A stretch of 64,000 nt of DNA from Salipaludibacillus sp. CUR1 (GCF_021028955.1 NZ_JAIWPE010000017.1:1-64000); one strand, 5' to 3'; counted from the stretch's first letter, positions 54,849-63,502 are shown. Notes: generated from the letters alone by a model not told the origin. Translations and numbers: made by a program.

Positions 54849-55607
54849 TTATTGGGCGTGATCGCGAATGTAATCATACATCCGTTCGATCCGGTCATCA
54901 TCCCCGAAGGCTTCCGTTACTCCCCAAATTCTCCGGTCGTCATCTGATCCATTTCCATTTACATAGATATCGAGATCATGGATGATCCGGTGAGCATAGC
55001 GGAGGGCCATGCGATCTTCGCTGTGAAGGCTGTAGCCTAATCTGTAATAACTTTCGAGATTTCTGATGTCGTTTACAGCTCTGGAATCATCCAGCAAGTC
55101 ATCCTCAAGTTCCATGATCCCTTTCATGAACTCCTTGTGAGAAAGGTGACTATCAAACTCTTTACTCCGTAATTCCTCGAAGTCGAGAGTGTCGATTTTT
55201 CCATAACCGACAATGTCATTCATTGTTTTATGGAGATCTCCGATGAGTTCTTTCGCCCGATCCTTTTGGCCATCTTTAAAGTTGATAGCATCTTCATGAT
55301 CCGACCGTTCGAGATTGAAAGTGGCATGATCGTTGAAATAAACCTTATTCGGATTACCTTCGTTTTCATCCTCCTGCTCCAGATCGTCAGACTCGGCCGA
55401 TTCATCGGCAGTATTGTTAGCTGATTTTTCATTTTCGTTAAGTTCACCGGCATCTAAATCACTTTCCTCAGATGCATTTTCTGAGGCGTTCACTGAGTCA
55501 TTTGCACTGCTGCCGAAATGGTTATCAGCCAGTGAATAAGTTGCATAAATAATACCACCTGAGATGAGAAGCCCGGCTGCAAAAGAATATCCTATGAGTT
55601 TCTTCAT
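54849..55607 (-). CDS. Membrane-anchored acidic protein of unknown function
   Basis: The 252-residue protein has an N-terminal hydrophobic helix (LIGYSFAAGLLISGGIIYATYSLA), which can be a signal anchor, then a long Asp/Glu/Asn/Ser linker (about 30-85), then a helical domain of about 160 residues rich in Asp, Arg and His (YRLGYSLHSEDRMALRYAHR). No lipobox or catalytic motif is present. SD GGAGGTAA lies before the ATG. The acidic linker is like those of the lipoproteins in this window. Confidence 0.55.
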   Translation of the reverse strand: MKKLIGYSFAAGLLISGGIIYATYSLADNHFGSSANDSVNASENASEESDLDAGELNENEKSANNTADESAESDDLEQEDENEGNPNKVYFNDHATFNLERSDHEDAINFKDGQKDRAKELIGDLHKTMNDIVGYGKIDTLDFEELRSKEFDSHLSHKEFMKGIMELEDDLLDDSRAVNDIRNLESYYRLGYSLHSEDRMALRYAHRIIHDLDIYVNGNGSDDDRRIWGVTEAFGDDDRIERMYDYIRDHAQ

Positions 55608-55748
55608 CGTTATTACCTCCTATAAATCTGCTAACTAAACCCTATCTGACCTCAGAAAGAAATACAAGGGGGTGTACCCAATCTCTTTCTCTGATTCCTT
55701 TTATATACAAGTGGTTTATTTACTCAATCCTCCTGAGGTCTAATGGGT

Positions 55749-55800
55749 GTCAGTCCCCTCGTGCGGTCACGCGTTACCGCACGAGGGGACTGACCCTTTT
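55749..55800. repeat. Palindrome C with GGGGACTGAC arms
   Basis: GTCAGTCCCCTCGTGCGGT (55749-55767) and ACCGCACGAGGGGACTGAC (55776-55794) pair perfectly around CACGCGTT and are followed by CCTTTTT, so it may also act as a terminator. The GGGGACTGAC motif relates it to palindromes A and B, but here it lies at the outer ends. The rest of 55608-55989 holds no gene. Confidence 0.7.
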
Positions 55801-55989
55801 TAAAATGCTTTTATTAAGTTACTTTCTTGAGCGGCTGAACATGACACATGAAAAGGGCTCAGGTTGAATAGTTATAATGTTAAAGGATAATGGGAAACAG
55901 CTGAAACTGCCGTTTGTCTGGTCTTACTACTCTATCTTCCATCGCTTGTATGTGAAGGTGTAACGGCTGGGCATTAAGGAGGGCATCTA

Positions 55990-56520
55990 TTGGCGCTGGA
56001 ACTGGGAAGTATTGTTCTGATTCATATTGTAACTTTATTTTTTATCTCAGCCGCAGCAAAGCTTGTATCATTTCAAGCGTTTATTGACTTTACTATAGAC
56101 TTTCGTATATTGCCTGAACGCCTGTCAAAGGCAGCTGCTGTCAGTATCCCTTTTCTTGAATTATTGGGCGCCGGCCTTCTTCTGGTTGGGCCTGCCCGTA
56201 TTTATGGCACTGTTATTCTCGTTTCGCTCCTTTTACTCTTTGGGTATGCTGTCACACGTGTCCTGAAGACGAACAGGCAGGTCAGCTGCGGGTGTTACGG
56301 AAAACTGATTGATGCGAAAGCAGACAGCTTTACGATTGGAAAAATCGTTTATTTTCTTGGGCTCATCCTGTTTTTTACCGCTATAAATCCGCCTTATACC
56401 GCCGCTCTGTCTGCCCCAGCCGTGATCACAGGGACAGCATTGACCTTGCTCTTCCTACTTACGCAGTTAATATGGGAAACCCACAGTGCTGCATTGGAGC
56501 GTCTGAGAAGAATAAAGTAA
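55990..56520 (+). CDS. MauE-like membrane protein
   Basis: The 176-residue protein has four membrane helices and a CGCYG motif (residues about 100-104) typical of MauE, a DoxX-like protein needed to build the disulfide-rich light chain of methylamine dehydrogenase. AAGGAGG lies 7 nt before TTG 55990. It is the first gene of a four-gene run with MauD-like, MauA-like and a further membrane protein. Cysteine chemistry in the membrane is the likely task; the partner is probably the next gene product. Confidence 0.75.
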   Translation: MALELGSIVLIHIVTLFFISAAAKLVSFQAFIDFTIDFRILPERLSKAAAVSIPFLELLGAGLLLVGPARIYGTVILVSLLLLFGYAVTRVLKTNRQVSCGCYGKLIDAKADSFTIGKIVYFLGLILFFTAINPPYTAALSAPAVITGTALTLLFLLTQLIWETHSAALERLRRIK

Positions 56521-56531
56521 AGGAGGCAAAG

Positions 56532-57122
56532 ATGGAAGCCTTTATTTTTTATTCTGTGATCTTGCTGTGGATTACCCAGTTCATTACTCTTTTCGCCCTC
56601 TTCCTTCTTTTTCGCCAGTTTGGCGAGGTGTATTTAAGTACAGGGGCAGGGATTTCAAAAGACGGGCTTCCGGTTGGCAGGCCTTTTCCCGCTGAAGTAA
56701 AGGTTCTTTCCCTTGATTTCAATAACCCCGCCGCCATGGCTTCTTTTATGGAAGAAGGGAAGCCTGCCTTAATCACCTTTATTTCGCCCAATTGTAAACC
56801 GTGTCTCAGGCTATTGGACGACTGGAACGAGGCATTTACAGTTTACGGGGATCAAATAAATTTTTTTACGGTTATAGTCGGGGAAGAAACGGAAGTGACA
56901 CATCTGGCTGACACTTATTCTTTTTCCGGCTGCCGTCTGTGGGACCGGCATAAAGAGCTCTTTAACCGCTGCCTTATCAGAGTTACTCCTTTCGCTTTTG
57001 CTGTCGACGAAAAAGGCCTGATTACAGATAAAGGGCTGTGCGGGAATAAAAAGCAAATTGAGCTGTTAGCTTTTTCTGTTCTGGACCTCAGGCAAACGGG
57101 CGGGAAGGAGGGGTTTAAGTGA
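56532..57122 (+). CDS. MauD-like membrane thioredoxin
   Basis: The 196-residue protein has an N-terminal membrane helix (FIFYSVILLWITQFITLFAL) and a thioredoxin fold exposed outside, with active site NCKPC (Cys88, Cys91). MauD forms or isomerises disulfides in the methylamine dehydrogenase light chain. AAAGGAGG lies 6 nt before ATG 56532. Its stop overlaps the start of the MauA-like gene (AAGTGATTG), so the two are coupled. This supports the idea that it matures that cysteine-rich protein. Confidence 0.75.
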   Translation: MEAFIFYSVILLWITQFITLFALFLLFRQFGEVYLSTGAGISKDGLPVGRPFPAEVKVLSLDFNNPAAMASFMEEGKPALITFISPNCKPCLRLLDDWNEAFTVYGDQINFFTVIVGEETEVTHLADTYSFSGCRLWDRHKELFNRCLIRVTPFAFAVDEKGLITDKGLCGNKKQIELLAFSVLDLRQTGGKEGFK

Positions 57123-57547
57123 TTGAAACAATAAACGGGCAAAGTAAAGGATGGGTTGCCGGCATTGCAAGGTTATTGAGGAGTTTCCCTCTTGCGGATG
57201 AGCTTTTCTCACGTCTGTTCTTTGGAATCATGCAATTTTTTTCGAGGCCGTTCAGAGCTCCCGGGAAAGGGAGTACCTCCTGGTGCGAATTTCACTTAAA
57301 CAGAGGTTTCTGCTCGCTCCCGAACGGACGTTTTTGCAGCCACGAATGCAGTCAGGGAACGGGGCTCAACACGCCGTGTCCTGAAGGGTTCCAGCCGTCG
57401 CACAGCTGGGGTTACAGAATAACAGGGTGCTGGTGCGATACGTTCAGGGGCAGTACAATGATTTGCTGCGACTGTACACCTGTTACAAACTCCCCATACA
57501 TACCGTCATGGGGGGACTGCGGCTGCATGCATTTGCTGGATAGTTAG
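57119..57547 (+). CDS. MauA-like cysteine-rich protein (methylamine dehydrogenase light-chain type)
   Basis: The 142-residue protein has 12 cysteines (56, 65, 73, 77, 87, 104, 106, 116, 117, 119, 134, 136), the number found in MauA, and tryptophans at 97, 105 and 131 that could include the two that form the tryptophan tryptophylquinone cofactor. The N-terminal half (1-50) is basic and amphipathic, perhaps a leader. No MauB heavy chain, MauG or amicyanin gene is in the window. So it could be an orphan light chain with a new partner, or just a structural relative. The start is GTG 57119, overlapping mauD. Confidence 0.65.
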   Translation: MIETINGQSKGWVAGIARLLRSFPLADELFSRLFFGIMQFFSRPFRAPGKGSTSWCEFHLNRGFCSLPNGRFCSHECSQGTGLNTPCPEGFQPSHSWGYRITGCWCDTFRGSTMICCDCTPVTNSPYIPSWGDCGCMHLLDS

Positions 57548-57558
57548 GGGGAGCGCCT

Positions 57559-58227
57559 TTGGAATACTTTCTGCTTGCTGTTATCGCTGCCTTGTCAGGA
57601 GTTACCGCTCTCCGCACAGCCTGAGGAATAAACGTAACCTTTGCGGTTGCCTCTCTCGGAGAGGGAGAAAAAAGACGTCATCTTCTTATAAAATCGTTCA
57701 CTTATTTAATTGTGAGTGCGTTATCAGGCGGTCTGAGCGGACTGCTTCTCACTTTTTCAGTTTATTGGGCCGCTTCAGGTTTTCTCACTGAAGAGATCAG
57801 GTTCATTCTGTTTTTGTTAATTGTACTGGTGTATTTCATTAAGGGGACGGGATTAATCAATCTTCCCCAACCAGAGGTGAAATGGCAGGTTCCCCCTTCA
57901 TGGGTCAGCCGGTCCGTACTTGGAAATATGAGCATTTGGGGAGCTGTTCTTGGAGCTGGACTGTTCACTTATAATCCTTACGTTAGCTTTTGGCTGATCT
58001 ATGTGTATGCCGGATTTTTCCTTGGGCCGGCAGCCGGATTCTCTTTTGGGCTCGTTTATGGTTCTGCAAGAGCCTTGCCGTCTGTTTTATACGCCTTTAA
58101 ATATCCAAAATCTTCATTAGACATACATGCCGTAATTACAAAGAAAATATGGGGGAAGGGCCGGGCCTTTCACTTAGCCCACCAGATTGTACTGGCTGCT
58201 CTTTTAGTATTTTTAATGGTCCGGTAA
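57559..58227 (+). CDS. Membrane protein with an in-frame TGA at codon 22, end of the Mau-like operon
   Basis: AGGGGGAG lies 5-6 nt before TTG 57559. The frame reads MEYFLLAVIAALSGVTALRT then A, meets TGA at 57622-57624, and continues open to 58227 with several membrane helices (LIVSALSGGLSGLLLTF; FILFLLIVLVYF; WGAVLGAGLF; FWLIYVYAGFFLGPAAGF). The downstream part has no SD for a restart at GTG 57712. The TGA would stand for Cys (as selenocysteine or as a mutated TGC/TGT) or Trp. Two hairpins follow: a 6-bp stem at 57634-57650 with loop TTTGC, and CCTCTC/GAGAGG at 57650-57664 with loop TCG. Neither loop begins with G as SECIS loops do. So it is either a second selenoprotein candidate or a pseudogene. 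Confidence 0.5.
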
Positions 58228-58325
58228 ATTGTTTTTTCAACTGCGTTTGGTTGTTAACCCGTTTTTTGAGTAAAATAGAGACGAGCTTTAACTTAGTGAG
58301 TGAGAACTGAGGAGGCTGGGCTTTC

Positions 58326-58667
58326 ATGTTTGAAATGTTAGATAAAGTGTTAATCGTGGAAGGTAAGAATGACCGCAAGCGTGTTGAACAGGTGCTTGAT
58401 GAACCCGTTGAAATTATTTGCACTTACGGGACGCTCAGCGAGGAGAAACTGGAAACATTGATTTATCCAATCGAAGATCTCGATGTCTATATACTCGTAG
58501 ATGCGGACGATCCGGGGAAAAAATTGAGGCGGCAGCTGAAAAGGGAGCTGCCAAATGCAATACACCTATATACAGAAAAAGGCTATCGCCAGGTGGAAAC
58601 AACACCTTTAAATTTTTTGGCGGACATCCTCGGAGAGTTTTTTGAAATAAAAGAAGGTTATTTATAA
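58326..58667 (+). CDS. TOPRIM-domain protein, YusF-like
   Basis: The 113-residue protein is a single TOPRIM domain: VLIVEGKNDRKRV with the catalytic-type Glu and LVDADDPGKKLR with the DxD. Stand-alone small TOPRIM proteins such as B. subtilis YusF are related to the RNase M5 type but their task is unknown. SD GAGGAGG precedes ATG 58326. It may be co-transcribed with the CblS-like gene downstream. Confidence 0.75.
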   Translation: MFEMLDKVLIVEGKNDRKRVEQVLDEPVEIICTYGTLSEEKLETLIYPIEDLDVYILVDADDPGKKLRRQLKRELPNAIHLYTEKGYRQVETTPLNFLADILGEFFEIKEGYL

Positions 58668-58713
58668 TGTGCCTTGTTCAGGTCATCTGTGGAAGGAAGA
58701 GGAGTTAAACGCA

Positions 58714-59496
58714 ATGTATATTGACAACCCGGTAAAATTATTGAAAAAAGTAAGAGATCTGACACTCATGGCTGTAAACGATGAGCAGTATATGGTAATC
58801 GCGTGTGACTCAGATGGCGGGATCGGCAGTAAACCTTATGATGCAGTAAAAGTACCGGAAGAGGTCCTTGGCCAGTTCGCGGTTCGTGTTCCCTTGTTTG
58901 AAATTGTGTCATGCGGGGCGACACCGTTTATGGTCATCGACTGCCTGGCTGTTGAAATGAATCCTTCCGGTGAAAAAATCCTGGCGGAAATTAAACAGTA
59001 TGTACGGGAGGCTGGCATCACGGACGATATCCAATTTACAGGGAGTTCTGAAGAGAATGTGCCGACAGTTCAAACAGGGATCGGAGTGACCATTCTGGGG
59101 CTTGCCGACCAAAAAGGTTTTCCTGTTGGAGCTTCCAGGGGAGAAGACCAGGTCGTATGTGTCGGCATCCCTAAGAGCGGGCCTGACTACGACATACATC
59201 CGGATGATCCCGACATCGTGACCTTAAGGGAACTGATAAAGTTAAGGAAAAGTGCGGCCGTCCACGATCTATTGCCTGCAGGTTCAAAAGGGGTGCAGTA
59301 TGAGGCAGAGGAACTGGCCCGGAGCGCAGGCAAGGTGTTTGTGGATCATCAGGATTTGTCACTTGACCTTAAGCAATCAGCAGGTCCCGCCACATGTATT
59401 CTGCTGACCTGTGGTGAAAATGATTTACATATAATTAAAAAGCTCGTTCAGTCGCCTGTTACTGTGATCGGTGAACTTAAAGAACCGGATTTATAA
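58714..59496 (+). CDS. AIR-synthase/PurM-fold protein, probable alpha-ribazole kinase CblS
   Basis: The 260-residue protein has the ATP-binding PurM/SelD-type fold (VIACDSDGGIGSKPYDAVKVP, TGSSEENVPTVQTGIGVTI). I recall the same pattern from CblS, the alpha-ribazole kinase of Listeria and Bacillus that lets cells use salvaged alpha-ribazole for cobamides. It lacks the glycine-rich Cys/Lys N-terminus of selenophosphate synthetase, so it is not SelD. SD AGAGGAG supports ATG 58714. No cblT transporter gene or cobalamin riboswitch is adjacent. The terminator is at 59533. Confidence 0.6.
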   Translation: MYIDNPVKLLKKVRDLTLMAVNDEQYMVIACDSDGGIGSKPYDAVKVPEEVLGQFAVRVPLFEIVSCGATPFMVIDCLAVEMNPSGEKILAEIKQYVREAGITDDIQFTGSSEENVPTVQTGIGVTILGLADQKGFPVGASRGEDQVVCVGIPKSGPDYDIHPDDPDIVTLRELIKLRKSAAVHDLLPAGSKGVQYEAEELARSAGKVFVDHQDLSLDLKQSAGPATCILLTCGENDLHIIKKLVQSPVTVIGELKEPDL

Positions 59497-59532
59497 GCAG
59501 AAAATAATAATCAGTCAAATATGAATTAAGAG

Positions 59533-59568
59533 AGGGCTTTTCCAAAAGGAAACGCCCTTTTTTTTATT
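59533..59568 (+). terminator. Terminator of the CblS-like gene
   Basis: GGGC and GCCC with inner TTTTCC/GGAAA pairing, followed by eight T. Confidence 0.75.
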
Positions 59569-59857
59569 TCCCTGTGTGCCGTGGTCTTCGTGATTCCGTG
59601 TCTTGATCATCTGGATGATCAAGAACGTAACCGCCGCGGTCATTCTTTTGATCTGGCAGTTCATCGGTAATAAAATCAGCTGTTTCGCCTTCGCGGTCTT
59701 TATTTCGTTTAAATCCTTTATCAAGCTGCCCGGCGTTTTCAATGTCACCGGACATTTCATATCCTTCAACTTCAACGTTGCTTGTTGTACCGTACAGGCG
59801 CATCCCGCCTAATTCAGCATTGACGTTTTTCTCGATGTGGCGCTTTTTCTCAGTCAC
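59564..59857 (-). CDS. Hydrophilic protein of unknown function, 97 aa
   Basis: The 97-residue protein is hydrophilic and charged, without cysteine or membrane segment (RHIEKNVNAELGGMRLYGTT early, DHPDDQDTESRRPRH late). GGAGG lies 10 nt before GTG 59857. It forms a short minus-strand run with the 51-aa gene just upstream. It resembles small stress or spore-associated proteins of Bacillus only in composition; no family is recognised. Confidence 0.5.
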   Translation of the reverse strand: MTEKKRHIEKNVNAELGGMRLYGTTSNVEVEGYEMSGDIENAGQLDKGFKRNKDREGETADFITDELPDQKNDRGGYVLDHPDDQDTESRRPRHTGK

Positions 59858-59875
59858 AGGGTTTATACCTCCTTA

Positions 59876-60031
59876 TTATTTTAACTCTTCTTTTTCATAG
59901 GCGATCAAAACAATTTCTTTATGGGTAAAATCAGCAAAGTCCTTTTCCAGCGTAATCAGGCGGTCAAGATGATCCGGACTCAGTGCCGCTGTTGAATAGT
60001 CACTTTTTTCGTTTTGCTCTTTTATTGTCAT
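59876..60031 (-). CDS. Small protein, 51 aa
   Basis: Translation from ATG 60031 gives MTIKEQNEKSDYSTAALSPD, continues HLDRLITLEKDFADFTHKEI and ends at TAA 59876. GGAGG lies 7 nt before the ATG, the frame is clean, and the 97-aa gene follows after a short gap in the same direction. It is acidic and helical. Function unknown. Confidence 0.5.
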   Translation of the reverse strand: MTIKEQNEKSDYSTAALSPDHLDRLITLEKDFADFTHKEIVLIAYEKEELK

Positions 60032-60339
60032 GAATTATCCTCCTTCAAAGGGCTTAATTATAGCCTTCCTTATTATTTGCAGGCATCGGAGTATTTATGC
60101 TCTCTCAAGGAGTATGCGATTCGGGAAGCAGGCCGGATAAAAGCTTTACTCAAGCTCTTTTAACGATAAAAGTAAATGTGTAATGGAAAGGGTTATTATT
60201 TTTTAAAAAAAATTGAATTTTTAGCCCTAAAGTATTAATCGTTTCTGTTTCTGTTTAATAAATGAATAAACAGGAAACACCCCCAGTAGTCCTCAAAATT
60301 ACTATTATTTATTATTTTGCTGAAAGGAAGGATTAGACG
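60032..60339. other. Intergenic stretch before the YusW-like lipoprotein
   Basis: AT-rich, with no gene or repeat recognised. SD AAAGGAAGG precedes ATG 60340. Confidence 0.35.
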
Positions 60340-61044
60340 ATGAAGAAATTTAAAATGAGTTTAGCAGCGACTGCAACAGTATTAGCTATTGCTGGTTGTG
60401 GAGACAACGAAGAAGGAAATAATGGGATTGGAAACGACACTAACCAGAACAATGAAGAGGCAGAAGAAGTTAATGAAGAGCCAGATGTAAACATGGCTGA
60501 TAACAACGAAAATAATAATGATGAGTTTGACGCAGACAATGATGCCGGCTTAAACGATGATAATAACGCCGCAAACAATATGGATGAGGACGGCGAGGAA
60601 GCTGAAGCAGTTATGGACCAGGACTTCCAAAACTTTGATCTTAACGTAACATTAGTTGATGAAACAGAATGGGAGTTTACTTATAATCCGGCCCATGAAG
60701 ACGGGGAAGAGCCTGAAGCTACAATCAGCGGCGACGATATTAACCTTGAAGGCGAAGAAGCTGTAGAAGAAATGGAAGCTTATTTATCTGATTTCCATGT
60801 AAATGCAGCAAGCGAACAGGAAGAAATCACTTCTGGAATCGCTGATACGTTCGATTTTAATGAAGATGATTTCCAAGAGTACACTCTAACAATCGATTTC
60901 GCTGAACAGGAAAATGAAACAGAGTGGACTTGGAGCCAAGACGAAGATGAAGAAGATGAAGGCGGAGAAGAAGATGCAGACGAAGACGCTGAAAATAATG
61001 ATGACGGCTTAAATCTTGACGATGATAACAATAATAATGAGTAA
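60340..61044 (+). CDS. Acidic YusW-like lipoprotein
   Basis: The 234-residue protein has a lipobox IAGC (Cys20), a long linker of Asn, Asp and Glu (about 22-90), a compact domain FQNFDLNVTLVDETEWEFTY and on, which resembles the YusW domain of B. subtilis, and a second acidic tail. It should sit on the outer face of the membrane. The tail and linker contain almost no basic residues, an extreme even for this genome, and suggest salt adaptation or metal binding. Terminator at 61058. Confidence 0.65.
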   Translation: MKKFKMSLAATATVLAIAGCGDNEEGNNGIGNDTNQNNEEAEEVNEEPDVNMADNNENNNDEFDADNDAGLNDDNNAANNMDEDGEEAEAVMDQDFQNFDLNVTLVDETEWEFTYNPAHEDGEEPEATISGDDINLEGEEAVEEMEAYLSDFHVNAASEQEEITSGIADTFDFNEDDFQEYTLTIDFAEQENETEWTWSQDEDEEDEGGEEDADEDAENNDDGLNLDDDNNNNE

Positions 61045-61057
61045 TAATTAAGTTATT

Positions 61058-61100
61058 AAAGCTTGAGGAACTGCAGAAAGCAGTTGCCTCAAGCTTTTTT
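61058..61100 (+). terminator. Terminator of the YusW-like gene
   Basis: AAAGCTTGAGG and CCTCAAGCTTT with an inner AACTGC/GCAGTT pairing, followed by TTT. Confidence 0.8.
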
Positions 61101-61137
61101 GCGTCTGGTGCAGAAAGGCATCCTCTTAAAGGTTTTT

Positions 61138-61281
61138 TCAGTTTTCAGGAGGGGAAGGCTTAGAGTTTTTCATTTTAGCGAGGACGTTTTTGACCTCGTT
61201 GTAAGTGAGTCCTGAATTCCTGTTTAAACGTTTCACTTCGTCAATATCTGTTCCTGCCACGGTTCTGTTCTTTTTGTCCAT
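61138..61281 (-). CDS. Small protein, 47 aa
   Basis: From ATG 61281 (AGGAGG 9 nt upstream) the frame gives MDKKNRTVAGTDIDEVKRLN, continues RNSGLTYNEVKNVLAKMKNS and ends at TGA 61138. The AGTDIDEVKRLNRNSG stretch recalls the repeat of gamma-type small acid-soluble spore proteins and of other short Bacillus proteins, but one copy is too little to decide. The strong SD supports it as a gene. Confidence 0.55.
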   Translation of the reverse strand: MDKKNRTVAGTDIDEVKRLNRNSGLTYNEVKNVLAKMKNSKPSPPEN

Positions 61282-62206
61282 TGGGGAGAGCCTCCTGGGT
61301 GTTTTTATTTTTTAGTGTTTCCCTTAAAAACAGGCAATATGTTGAGAGGCGGATTACAGGCAAATAAAAAAACGACCTTCAGTTTATTGAAGATCGTTTT
61401 TCAGGTTAACACCTTAGGGGACCCAACCATTTCACTTTTCGACTCTGTGTGATTTCAACTTTAGCTTTTTTTCAAAAGCCGGCTTTCTTACTTTTCAAAT
61501 GCTACAGATGAAAAGTGAGTTGCTTCCGTTGAACACCATTCTGCATGCTATGCTGCCTATCCAGTCAGAGTTTAGAAATACTATTAACGCAGTTTCTTCG
61601 ATATGGCTTCGATCTTTCCGATTATAATAAACCAGCTACTACTATCGGGGAGCGGATCAACTGCCATTCATTAAACTTTGTTAACTGATTACTTCACTTA
61701 CTGGCTCTGAATGATTAGCATTTTCTGCAGACGCTTTCAAAAACAATCTTTTTGAAATGGATATCATCTTTCCACTTTCATGAATCAATTTCATCCATCC
61801 ATTTCCGGCAGACAGGTTTTTTAAGCCTTATTTACTGTCCGGTTTTACTTAAGATGTTTTTGAAAATTTGTTGGTTTTTTAATTGGAACCAACCGCATGG
61901 TTGAGTCTCCTACGGTGTTAACAACTTTTGTTTATTTATTTCTTACTTATATAATAACCTATTTTCAGCTAAAATAGTGTGTCGTTTTTGTGAACGTTTT
62001 CATTGTTGATATATAAGGGTTTACAGCTGTTTTTGAAAGTGCTGATGATGCTTTAAAAAGCTGCCGGTTTCTCCTGGAATGCTTCTATGCTGATAAGTCC
62101 TAAATAAAAACAGCCCTTTTATTTTCTAATAAGGGGTTTAAATGGGGGGGTTTCCAAGGAATGGTTAATAGTGAATGGAAATTCAGGTGTCATATGGAGG
62201 GATAGT
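61282..62206. other. Long intergenic stretch before the P450 gene
   Basis: These 925 bp contain a bidirectional terminator-like hairpin (61366-61401, CGACCTTCA/TGAAGATCG with flanking A- and T-runs). Otherwise I see no open gene, riboswitch or repeat. SD GGAGGG is directly before the P450 start at 62207. Confidence 0.45.
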
Positions 62207-63466
62207 ATGAGTAATGAAAACAATATGCCAAAAGAGGAAGGTCTTGACCACAGTTTAAAGCTGCTGAAAGAAGGCTACCAGTTTATTATTAACCGGCGCC
62301 ACACGATGCAGTCTAATGTGTTTGAGACAAAGCTTCTGGGCAGTAAGGCAATTTGCCTTTCAGGAAGCGAAGCCGCTAAAATTTTTTACGACAATGATAA
62401 GTTCAAACGGGAAGGAGCGGCGCCTAAACCGGTGGAAAAGACGCTATTTGGCGAGGGAGGAGTCCAAGGGTTAGATGGATTGGCGCATAAACACAGGAAA
62501 GCGATGTTTATGTCGTTGATGTCAAAAGATGATTTAACAGAAATCCGCCGTTTAACAAAAAAATACTGGGAACAGGCAGCTCAAGACTGGGAGTCCCGTG
62601 AAGAGATCGTGCTTTATCAAGAAGTTAAGAAAATCATAACACGGGTTGCCTGTGAATGGACAGGCGTACCGCTGGAAGAAGATGAGGTAGACCACCGGGC
62701 AGACCAGCTGAGTGAAATGTTTGAGAAGCCTGCGGAGGTCGGTTTAAGTCACTTTAAAGGTTGGAGAGCCCGCTCACAAGCAGAAGACTGGATTGAAGAA
62801 CTCGTTAAAGAAGTACGTAATCATGATCGGGAAGTAGATAGATACCGGGCTTTATATGCGTTTTCATGGCATAAAGACCATGAAGATCAATTGCTGGACG
62901 AACACGTTGTGGCTGTAGAGATATTAAATCTGCTGCGTCCGATGGTGGCGATTTCCATTTATATCGCGTTCACGGCTTTAGCGGTTCATCAATACCCTGA
63001 GAAAGTGAAAGCTCTTGAGAGCGGAGATGAAGACCAGCTCCAGTATTTCACTCAGGAAGTCCGCCGTTATTATCCGTTTTTCCCTTTTACAGTGGCTATA
63101 GTTAAAGAAGACTTTACGTGGGACGGCTACAAGTTTGAAGAGGGAACAATGACTCTGCTGGATCTGTATGGTACAAACCACCACCCGGATGACTGGGAAA
63201 ACCCGAACCGGTTCGAACCGGAACGGTTTAAAGAATGGGACGGAAGCCCATTTGACTTTATTCCGCAAGGTGGAGGAGAGTTTGACATTGGCCATAGGTG
63301 CGCCGGAGAATGGATCACTATTGATATTATGAAAGATAGTCTTGACTACCTTGTCAATCACCTCACATACTCTATGCCGGAGCAGGATTTATCTTTCAGC
63401 ATGACTGAAATTCCTACAATTCCGGAAAGCAGAATAATTATGAGAGATATTAAACGCAAGCAGTAA
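62207..63466 (+). CDS. Fatty-acid peroxygenase, cytochrome P450 CYP152 type
   Basis: CYP152 enzymes (B. subtilis CypC/YbdT) use hydrogen peroxide to hydroxylate fatty acids without a reductase. The 419-residue protein has the heme-binding PQGGGEFDIGHRCAGEW with the ligand Cys365, the NLLRPMVAI arginine that replaces the usual acid-alcohol pair, and a YYPFFPF channel region. SD GGAGGG supports ATG 62207. It is followed after 244 bp by a peroxiredoxin that removes peroxide, a sensible functional neighbour, though not the same operon because a terminator lies between. Confidence 0.85.
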   Translation: MSNENNMPKEEGLDHSLKLLKEGYQFIINRRHTMQSNVFETKLLGSKAICLSGSEAAKIFYDNDKFKREGAAPKPVEKTLFGEGGVQGLDGLAHKHRKAMFMSLMSKDDLTEIRRLTKKYWEQAAQDWESREEIVLYQEVKKIITRVACEWTGVPLEEDEVDHRADQLSEMFEKPAEVGLSHFKGWRARSQAEDWIEELVKEVRNHDREVDRYRALYAFSWHKDHEDQLLDEHVVAVEILNLLRPMVAISIYIAFTALAVHQYPEKVKALESGDEDQLQYFTQEVRRYYPFFPFTVAIVKEDFTWDGYKFEEGTMTLLDLYGTNHHPDDWENPNRFEPERFKEWDGSPFDFIPQGGGEFDIGHRCAGEWITIDIMKDSLDYLVNHLTYSMPEQDLSFSMTEIPTIPESRIIMRDIKRKQ

Positions 63467-63502
63467 AACGGACGTTTACATGATGCGTTTAATTGTTCCG
63501 GG

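Noticed and set aside
54077-54985. Frames within the 54-kb repeat block as genes
   Set aside because: They are made of repeated modules and lack start signals.
58714-59496. The PurM-fold gene as selenophosphate synthetase SelD
   Set aside because: The SelD N-terminal Cys/Sec and Lys motif is missing, and the protein fits CblS-like kinases better.
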